The translations under genes and the position numbers were made by a program. Below are positions 6,861 through 11,271 of a DNA stretch of 11,271 bases, one piece after another (the first letter of the stretch is position 1; each line of letters opens with the position of its first letter). Location: contig DJEN01000107.1 in NCBI GenBank assembly GCA_002431345.1, forward strand, positions 1 through 11,271. Direction: 5' to 3'. Below the pieces are notes generated by a model. That model was given only the letters and a program-made list of their open reading frames with translations. It did no database searches and was not told the DNA's origin. The stretch is from Megasphaera sp. UBA5897. GTDB lineage: Bacteria; Bacillota; Negativicutes; Veillonellales; Megasphaeraceae.

Positions 6861-7604
6861 TCGATTGATTGCATCAGCCATGCGGCCTGCGCCAAATCCA
6901 TTGTCAATGTTGACGACGGCTACACCGGCTGCACAGCTGTTCAGCATGGCAAGCAGGGCTGACAAACCGTGAAAATTGGCACCGTAGCCAATACTCGTCG
7001 GCACGGCAATAACCGGCTTGTCTACCAAGCCGCCGACCACGCTGGCCAACGCGCCTTCCATACCGGCCACAACAATACAAACATTGGCCTGCCGTATTTC
7101 TTCGCTGCGCGCTAAAAGACGGTGGATACCGGCAACGCCGACATCGTAAATCCGCTGCACCGTGTTTCCCATAATCTGCGCCGTCAGGGCCGCTTCTTCT
7201 GCTACAGGGATATCACTGGTTCCGGCTGTAATGACGGCAATCACACGGTCTCCATTTTGTACGGTCTTATCATTCCATTGGTATACCATATGAGCCAGTT
7301 CATCATACTGTACCGCCGCAATATCCGGAGCCAGCATATCATATACGGCTTTATCTGCCCGCGTGCCAATGACATTGTCATATTTTTTCATGAGAAGGCG
7401 CAAAATATCTGCAGACTGGCTGACTGTCTTGCCGGCACAATACACGACTTCCGGAAAGCCGCAGCGCTGCTGGCGCTGCAAATCCAGATTGGCAAATCCC
7501 AAATTCTGCACGCTGCCGGCTTGTTCCTGCACGGCAGATACCGCATCATGCAGTGACAATTTACCTTGTTTATACGCTTCTAAAATCGTCGATATATCTT
7601 TCAT
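6852..7604 (-). CDS. larB: Nickel-pincer cofactor biosynthesis protein LarB (NaAD carboxylase/hydrolase)
   Basis: LarB carboxylates the pyridinium ring of nicotinic acid adenine dinucleotide (NaAD) and hydrolyses the phosphoanhydride, giving P2CMN and AMP, the first step of nickel-pincer nucleotide synthesis. The protein is 250 aa, a normal length. It has the N-terminal LarB signature (about 37-54, LDLQRQQRCGFPEVV), then a PurE-like AIR-carboxylase fold with AGTSDIPVAEEA (127-138), GMEGALASVVGGL (181-193) and VPTSIGYG (201-208). C176 and C224 are at or near the positions of the cysteines reported as important in LarB. The ATG at 7604 has GGGAGT 5 bases upstream, and the gene starts 3 bases after the methyltransferase stop. 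It is followed directly by larC2; larE and larA are absent here. Confidence 0.93.
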   Translation of the reverse strand: MKDISTILEAYKQGKLSLHDAVSAVQEQAGSVQNLGFANLDLQRQQRCGFPEVVYCAGKTVSQSADILRLLMKKYDNVIGTRADKAVYDMLAPDIAAVQYDELAHMVYQWNDKTVQNGDRVIAVITAGTSDIPVAEEAALTAQIMGNTVQRIYDVGVAGIHRLLARSEEIRQANVCIVVAGMEGALASVVGGLVDKPVIAVPTSIGYGANFHGLSALLAMLNSCAAGVAVVNIDNGFGAGRMADAINRMR

Positions 7605-7607
7605 CGT

Positions 7608-8429
7608 TTACTCCCGAAATCCATTGCTTTCCCATGCTTTATACAAAACAATCCCGACAGACATAGACAAGTTGAGTGATTCTGTATCACTGCGCATAGG
7701 GATTGTCAGCACATCATCACAGCAGGACAAAAAGTCTTCGCCTAAACCGCTGCCTTCATTGCCAAAAGCCAAAATGACAGGCCGGCTGTAATCGGCATGC
7801 ACATACGATACAGTTCCCTGCGCCGCCGTACCGTATACAAGGCGGTCTTCATCCGCGCAAAACGCATCCAATTCTTCGTCTGTCACATGCTGTACAATAG
7901 GTACTTTAAAAACAGCTCCCATGGCACTGCGAATGGTCTTGTCATTATACACGTCTACACTGTCTTCGCTGAGAAGGATGGCTCCTGCGTTGGCAGCTGC
8001 CGCCGTGCGAATAATCGTGCCGAGATTACCCGGGTCCTGAACAGCCCGCAGATACAATACCACTTTATCCGGCGCAACAGCCGGCAGGCTTTCCAAATCA
8101 TAGGCAAAAAAAGGAAGCAGCGCCGCAATCCCCTGCGGCGTCTTGGTATCCTTTATTTTATCATATACGCTGTCTGTTACCAAAAAGAAAGTCCAATCCA
8201 AACGGCGGCCCTCTTCATACAAAGCGGCAAATTCTTCATGCGCTTTTCCCTTAGGAGATACAAAACAAATCCCATCATGAATGCCTGTTGCCATGGCATC
8301 ACTCACTAAACGCAGTCCTTCTACAAAAACCCGCTGCTGTGTTTGGCGGCCTTTTTTTTGTTTTACGGCACAAGCCAGTTTTACCCATTGGTTATCCCGT
8401 GACGTAATTTCTTTTATCTCTTCGTACAT
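7608..8429 (-). CDS. TrmH/SpoU-family RNA 2'-O-methyltransferase
   Basis: Predicted S-adenosylmethionine-dependent ribose methyltransferase of the SPOUT class, acting on rRNA or tRNA. In its 273 aa an N-terminal substrate-binding domain (about 8-105, with FVEGLRLV at 35-42 and TPQGIAAL at 97-104) precedes the knotted catalytic domain. The three SpoU motifs are present: QDPGNLGTIIRTAAA (131-145), FGNEGSGL (222-229), and IPM...ESLNLSMSVGI (243-260). The start at 8429 has AGGAGG 6 bases upstream. An in-frame ATG at 8483 is rejected because it has no such site and adds residues unlike the family. It is the first gene of the long leftward operon. The target nucleotide cannot be assigned from sequence, and the name rlmB is not justified. 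Confidence 0.88.
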   Translation of the reverse strand: MYEEIKEITSRDNQWVKLACAVKQKKGRQTQQRVFVEGLRLVSDAMATGIHDGICFVSPKGKAHEEFAALYEEGRRLDWTFFLVTDSVYDKIKDTKTPQGIAALLPFFAYDLESLPAVAPDKVVLYLRAVQDPGNLGTIIRTAAAANAGAILLSEDSVDVYNDKTIRSAMGAVFKVPIVQHVTDEELDAFCADEDRLVYGTAAQGTVSYVHADYSRPVILAFGNEGSGLGEDFLSCCDDVLTIPMRSDTESLNLSMSVGIVLYKAWESNGFRE

Positions 8430-8435
8430 TCTCTT

Positions 8436-8441
8436 CCTCCT
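8436..8441 (-). promoter_or_regulatory. Ribosome binding site that fixes the methyltransferase start
   Basis: On the minus strand AGGAGG is followed by AAGAGA and then ATG at 8429. This is the best ribosome binding site near the gene and selects this ATG over the in-frame one at 8483. Confidence 0.75.
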
Positions 8442-8487
8442 GATGCTGCAAGCGATAAGCTGCACTGCCTCTATCGTCTGCATAACT

Positions 8488-8542
8488 TAAAAATAAGGGA
8501 CTCGCGCATGAAGGATTTTTCCTGATGCGCAGCCCCTTTTTT
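8488..8542 (-). terminator. Bidirectional-looking terminator or leader hairpin before the ten-gene operon
   Basis: A long imperfect stem: AAGGG (8495-8499) with CCCTT (8534-8538), GCGCAT (8504-8509) with ATGCGC (8525-8530), and AGGA (8512-8515) with TCCT (8520-8523) around a TTTT loop. T-rich tails lie on both sides: TTTTTT on the plus strand and TTATTTTTAA on the minus strand. It could end the rsmD-coaD transcript, or act as a hairpin in the leader of the methyltransferase operon if that starts upstream. Confidence 0.65.
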
Positions 8543-8584
8543 ACCTGTCGTTCATCACCAATTTTTTTATGTTCGTATGCTGCA

Positions 8585-8612
8585 GATATATCCTCTTGCC
8601 TACTGCTGCAAA
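8585..8612 (-). promoter_or_regulatory. Weak candidate promoter upstream of the methyltransferase operon
   Basis: On the minus strand TTTGCA (8607-8612) and TATATC (8585-8590) are separated by 16 bases; each matches the sigma-A consensus at four of six positions. If used, transcription would start near 8578 and pass through the hairpin at 8488-8542. No better promoter was found between that hairpin and the gene. This is a low-confidence reading. Confidence 0.25.
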
Positions 8613-8641
8613 TGGTCTCGACAAAAGCCAAACGAATACGA

Positions 8642-8669
8642 AAGGGGCTTGTCGTTCTGACAGCCCCTT
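8642..8669 (-). terminator. GC-rich hairpin after the coaD cluster
   Basis: AAGGGGCT (8642-8649) pairs with AGCCCCTT (8662-8669), and GTC with GAC inside, with one bulged T and a 5-base loop. It starts 24 bases after the stop of the coiled-coil gene. The minus-strand tail is TTTCGTATTCG, a poor U-tract, so termination may be partial. Confidence 0.5.
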
Positions 8670-8692
8670 CTATTATCTTGCCGCTAACTTTC

Positions 8693-9163
8693 TTATTGTT
8701 TATTTGTATCTTGCGATTTGTTGGAAGAAAGCAGGCTGTCGCGGTTTTGTTTAATGCTGGACAATGTTTTTTCCAATGTCGATTCCACATATTTAAGGAC
8801 ATCACCGGCGTACGTAATGGAACTGCTTTTAAGTTCTTCTGATGACTGGTTGGCATTCAAAATAATCTGATTGGCATGTTCCTGAGCCTGGCGAACTAAT
8901 TCACTTTCTTCTGTTAATTTAGCAATATAATCTTTTGCCTGTGCCACCATGCTGTCGGCATGATGCTGTGCGTCAGCAATGATTTTTTCTTTTTCTGCCA
9001 ATACTTTTTTGGATTGTTCCAATTCTGTAGGCATTGATTCTTTCAAATCATCAATAATTTGAAGCAGCTCTTCTTCTTCAATCATTTTTTTGTTGGTAAA
9101 AGGCACCTTTGAGGCATTCATTACCAAGCTTTCCAAATCTTCCAATAATTTATCTGAATTCAT
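8693..9163 (-). CDS. Small coiled-coil protein found downstream of coaD (often labelled ATPase)
   Basis: A 156-aa hydrophilic, strongly helical protein. The N-terminus (LLEDLESLVMNASKVPFTNK, about 6-25) resembles the start of a family that commonly follows coaD in Bacillota. That family is often labelled ATPase or ATP synthase B-like only because of its coiled coil. A long charged helix (about 45-110), rich in Ala, Glu, Lys and Gln, predicts a coiled coil, and the tail (about 140-156) is polar and disordered. No Walker motif, signal peptide or membrane segment is visible, so no enzymatic role is claimed. The ATG at 9163 is preferred over an in-frame GTG at 9172 because GAGGTG ends 6 bases upstream; that site straddles the coaD stop, so the two are probably coupled. 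The function is unknown. Confidence 0.8.
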   Translation of the reverse strand: MNSDKLLEDLESLVMNASKVPFTNKKMIEEEELLQIIDDLKESMPTELEQSKKVLAEKEKIIADAQHHADSMVAQAKDYIAKLTEESELVRQAQEHANQIILNANQSSEELKSSSITYAGDVLKYVESTLEKTLSSIKQNRDSLLSSNKSQDTNKQ

Positions 9164-9174
9164 GTCTTCCACCT

Positions 9175-9666
9175 CTATACGTCGTATTTGTCCTTGAATT
9201 TTTCTTTCAATCTTGTTTCCACATAATCCGGTACCATGCCGTCCAGTTTGCCGCCGAAGCAGGCCAATTCACGAATACCCGTCGAACTGATATATGAATA
9301 CTGGGTACTTGTCATGATAAATACCGTTTCAATATCCGGTTCCACTTTTTTCATGAGCAGTGCCCGCTGGAATTCATATTCGAAGTCACTGAGAGCGCGC
9401 AGGCCCCGAATGATAACAGTTGCGCCATGTTCCATAGCGTATTCGTTCAAAAGTCCGTGAAAACTGACAACTTCTATATTGGGAATATGCTTTGTTGTTT
9501 CACGCAGCATGGTTTCCCTTTCTTCCATTGTAAACAACGGTTTTTTTGCCGGATTTTCAAATACAGCGATAATCAACTTATCTACTAACTTACTGCCTCG
9601 TTCAAATATATCAATATGTCCATTGGTGACTGGATCAAAACTTCCTGGACAAATTCCGATTCGCAT
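9175..9666 (-). CDS. coaD: Phosphopantetheine adenylyltransferase
   Basis: Transfers AMP from ATP to 4'-phosphopantetheine, giving dephospho-CoA, the penultimate step of coenzyme A synthesis. At 163 aa it is a standard length. It has the nucleotidyltransferase start GICPGSFDPVTNGHID (4-19) with the T/HxGH motif at 14-17, the IIRGLRALSDFEYE segment (85-98), and the C-terminal ISSTGIRE (126-133), where most relatives have ISSSxVKE. The gene starts 3 bases after rsmD and ends against the coiled-coil gene, the common rsmD-coaD arrangement. GGGAGG lies about 10 bases before the ATG. Confidence 0.97.
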   Translation of the reverse strand: MRIGICPGSFDPVTNGHIDIFERGSKLVDKLIIAVFENPAKKPLFTMEERETMLRETTKHIPNIEVVSFHGLLNEYAMEHGATVIIRGLRALSDFEYEFQRALLMKKVEPDIETVFIMTSTQYSYISSTGIRELACFGGKLDGMVPDYVETRLKEKFKDKYDV

Positions 9667-9669
9667 ACC

Positions 9670-10224
9670 TTATTTTCCTCCCTGCTGCCTACGGATAAAG
9701 GTAATTCGCGTGTCTTTCCCATAGGCCTTCTCTCTGATGATCTCATACAAAGGGCTATCAGCTATATCTTCGTCCTTGCTGCGTTCCATGAGTAGAAGTC
9801 CATGCGGTGCCAGCAAATCGTATTGACATATTAAAGCAATTGTATTGTTCACCAAATTCTTATTATACGGCGGATCAGCAAAAATATAATCAAACTGCCG
9901 CCCCTGCAAATGCGCCAATGCTTTGGCTGCTTCCATGCGCAGCACTTCACATTGGCTGCTGACGCCGCATGCTGCAGCATTTTGCTTAATAAGCTGCTGC
10001 GTATAGTGGTCAATAAACACGCCACTGGCAGCACCGCGGCTCAAGGCTTCCAGCCCCAAAGCGCCTGTTCCGGCAAATATATCCAGTATATTTGCGCCTT
10101 CCAGCCCGTCATTTGCCAAAATATTGAAAAGGCTTTCCCTTGTCCTGTCCAATGTAGGACGTGTCAGCATGCCTTTCGGCGATTTCAATATTCTTCCTTT
10201 TGCACTGCCGGATATGATTCTCAC
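9670..10224 (-). CDS. rsmD: 16S rRNA (guanine-966-N2)-methyltransferase RsmD
   Basis: Methylates N2 of G966 (E. coli numbering) of 16S rRNA using S-adenosylmethionine. The protein is 184 aa with the family N-terminus RIISGSAKGR, the conserved TRPTLDRTRESLFNIL segment (21-36), the SAM-binding LDIFAGTGALG (47-57) and the catalytic DPPY (117-120). The start is a GTG at 10224: AGGTGAT lies just upstream and the protein then begins at the usual place. An in-frame ATG at 10266 lies upstream of the predicted -10 element and would not be in the transcript. It is the first gene of the rsmD-coaD-coiled-coil unit. Confidence 0.95.
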   Translation of the reverse strand: MRIISGSAKGRILKSPKGMLTRPTLDRTRESLFNILANDGLEGANILDIFAGTGALGLEALSRGAASGVFIDHYTQQLIKQNAAACGVSSQCEVLRMEAAKALAHLQGRQFDYIFADPPYNKNLVNNTIALICQYDLLAPHGLLLMERSKDEDIADSPLYEIIREKAYGKDTRITFIRRQQGGK

Positions 10225-10248
10225 ATAATCACCTGCTCGTACACAATC

Positions 10249-10276
10249 ATTATACACGTTTTTCAAGACATATCAA
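10249..10276 (-). promoter_or_regulatory. Sigma-A-type promoter of rsmD-coaD
   Basis: On the minus strand TTGATA (10271-10276) and a perfect TATAAT (10249-10254) are separated by 16 bases. Transcription would start near 10242, giving a leader of only about 18 bases that still holds the rsmD ribosome binding site AGGTGAT. This is the clearest promoter in the window. Confidence 0.75.
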
Positions 10277-10279
10277 ATA

Positions 10280-10307
10280 ATAAACAGTAAAAAAATTACT
10301 TGTTTAT
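10280..10307. repeat. AT-rich inverted repeat between plsY and the rsmD promoter
   Basis: ATAAACAGTAA (10280-10290) pairs with TTACTTGTTTAT (10296-10307) apart from one bulged T, around a 5-base A/T loop. It begins 17 bases after the plsY stop and ends 4 bases before the -35 element. With no GC in most of the stem and a poor U-tail it would be a weak terminator; the position also suits a regulator site. Confidence 0.5.
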
Positions 10308-10324
10308 GGCTTTATCAGTACTGC

Positions 10325-10936
10325 TTATTTTTTAATGCGTTCTACTTTTAATTCCTTGCCCTGCATCAGGCGGATAATATTATCTTTATGCCGCACTACG
10401 ACCAAGATGGCTGCCAATAAGCCGAAAAGGGTAACCGGCATGGGTTCGGCAAAGAAATACATCGTAATCGGCACCAGCACAGCTGCTACAATCGAGCCGA
10501 GCGATACAATACGCGTCAACGCCACGATAACGGCCCAAACGGCAAATACGATGAGCGTTTCCCAAGGCGCTAAAAACAAAATAATGCCCAAACCGGTCGC
10601 AACGCCCTTGCCGCCTTTGAAATGCAGAAACAATGAACAGGAATGACCGACAAGTGCCAGCAAGCCGCCCAAAATCATCATATAAATTTGGTATTCCGGG
10701 ACCATCATAGCACCGGCCTGTTGTCCCAGATAGACACCCAACATGCCCTTGCCTGCATCCAAAATCAAGACCATCAAGCCGCCGGCAGCACCGAATACGC
10801 GGTACGAATTGGTTGCCCCCGTATTATGACTTCCATAGTCACGCGGGTCTTTATGGAAAAATGCCTTGCCAATAACCAGCCCGCTCGGCAACGAGCCAGC
10901 CACGTATGCCAAAAGAAGAAGCGCAATACCCATCAT
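10325..10936 (-). CDS. plsY: Glycerol-3-phosphate acyltransferase PlsY (acyl-phosphate dependent)
   Basis: An inner-membrane enzyme that transfers the acyl group from acyl-phosphate (made by PlsX) to glycerol-3-phosphate, giving lysophosphatidic acid, the first step of phospholipid synthesis. The 203-aa protein has about five or six hydrophobic segments (roughly 3-25, 50-70, 84-104, 113-138, 144-162, 165-181). The three family motifs are present: GSHNTGATNSYR (35-46), GHSCSLFLHFKGGKGVATG (97-115), and RHKDNIIRL (182-190). The ATG at 10936 overlaps the der stop by 4 bases (ATGA), and GGTGAT precedes it. The der-plsY order is common in Bacillota. plsX is not in the window. Confidence 0.96.
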   Translation of the reverse strand: MMGIALLLLAYVAGSLPSGLVIGKAFFHKDPRDYGSHNTGATNSYRVFGAAGGLMVLILDAGKGMLGVYLGQQAGAMMVPEYQIYMMILGGLLALVGHSCSLFLHFKGGKGVATGLGIILFLAPWETLIVFAVWAVIVALTRIVSLGSIVAAVLVPITMYFFAEPMPVTLFGLLAAILVVVRHKDNIIRLMQGKELKVERIKK

Positions 10937-11271
10937 AATGAATCACCATCTTTCTTTCCCCGCAAAATAAGACGAATCGGCGTGCCTTCAAAACCAAAGG
11001 TTTCACGCAGCCTGTTTTCCAAAAAACGGAGATAAGAAAAATGCATAAGCTGTGGTTCATTGACAAATAAAATAAATGTCGGCGGCTGTACCGAAGCCTG
11101 GGTCATATAGTAAATCTTCAACAACTTGCCGCCTTTAGCCGGAGGCGGATTGGTCAGCTGCGCATCTTCAATCAATTCGTTAAGGACACTGGTGGAAACA
11201 CGCATGTGCTGCTGTTCTGAAACAAATTTTACCATATCGGCCAAGCGGTTGACACGCTGCTTTGTCAGTGC
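10933..11271 (-). CDS. der: Ribosome-assembly GTPase Der (EngA), C-terminal end, partial
   Basis: Only the last 112 residues are in the window; the gene continues past the right edge. They form the C-terminal KH-like domain of Der, the double-GTPase needed for 50S subunit assembly. Recognisable stretches are KQRVNRL near the window edge, STSVLNELIEDA, NPPPAKGGKLLKIYYMTQ, PPTFILFVN, SYLRFLENRLRETFGFEGTPIRL and the final RGKKDGDSL, as expected for the family terminus. The two GTPase domains are not visible. It ends overlapping plsY. Confidence 0.95.
   Translation of the reverse strand, partial: ALTKQRVNRLADMVKFVSEQQHMRVSTSVLNELIEDAQLTNPPPAKGGKLLKIYYMTQASVQPPTFILFVNEPQLMHFSYLRFLENRLRETFGFEGTPIRLILRGKKDGDSL

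Larger units (their letters stand above)
8430..8692 (-). other. Intergenic leader region with two hairpins
   Basis: No convincing gene lies in these 263 bases between the coiled-coil protein and the methyltransferase. They hold two GC-rich inverted repeats (8642-8669 and 8488-8542), a weak promoter-like pair (8585-8612) and the methyltransferase ribosome binding site (8436-8441). A 154-codon open frame (8392-8856) spans it but overlaps genes at both ends and resembles nothing known. No recognisable riboswitch or T-box consensus was seen. Confidence 0.5.

Noticed and set aside
8541..8555. Tiny leader frame ATG AAC GAC AGG TAA ending at the base of the hairpin
   Set aside because: Four codons, no ribosome binding site at proper spacing, and no run of regulatory codons as in classical attenuation.
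8392..8856. 154-codon minus-strand frame across the intergenic region
   Set aside because: It overlaps both neighbouring genes in other frames, has a low-complexity basic composition, reads through both hairpins and resembles no family.
8693..9163. ATP synthase subunit B
   Set aside because: The resemblance comes only from the coiled coil; there is no N-terminal membrane helix and no neighbouring ATP synthase gene.
1..11271. Mobile element, CRISPR, toxin-antitoxin or defence system
   Set aside because: No transposase, integrase, repeat-spacer array, terminal repeat pair or known defence domain was seen on either strand.

Overview
The window is a densely packed bacterial chromosome segment in which every convincing gene lies on the minus strand, so transcription runs from high to low coordinates. 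Gene content and order (der-plsY; rsmD-coaD-coiled-coil protein; ACT protein-hom-thrB; RNase HIII; LarB/LarC) fit the Bacillota. The mixture, with mid-range base composition, suggests an anaerobic Negativicutes of the Megasphaera/Veillonella type. That placement is inference; no rRNA or other decisive marker is present. Nothing looks like a prophage, transposon, CRISPR array, tRNA or rRNA.

Layout from the right edge: (1) the C-terminal end of the ribosome-assembly GTPase Der overlaps plsY, the membrane acyltransferase of phospholipid synthesis. (2) After an AT-rich inverted repeat comes a good sigma-A-type promoter, then rsmD (16S rRNA methyltransferase), coaD (coenzyme A synthesis) and a small coiled-coil protein often found after coaD. 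(3) A 263-base intergenic stretch holds two GC-rich hairpins, the second able to act as a terminator. (4) A run of ten tightly spaced or overlapping genes then reads to a strong terminator at 84-115: a SpoU/TrmH-family RNA methyltransferase, larB, a stand-alone larC2, rnhC (RNase HIII), a ChbG/HpnK-type deacetylase, an NDP-sugar epimerase, an ACT-domain protein, hom, thrB, and a NudC-type NAD diphosphatase. (5) The left 80 bases hold another hairpin and a perfect 20-bp AT-rich palindrome.

Within the ten-gene run three modules can be read: LarB plus LarC2 (nickel-pincer nucleotide cofactor synthesis), the deacetylase plus epimerase (surface or storage glycan chemistry) and ACT-hom-thrB (homoserine branch from aspartate semialdehyde towards threonine). 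thrC, asd, lysC, larA and larE are not in the window.

The most unusual feature is larC: only the C-terminal LarC2 half is present. It has its own strong ribosome binding site four bases after larB, and there is no room for LarC1. I see no clearly novel multi-gene defence or mobile system; the remainder looks like housekeeping and central metabolism.
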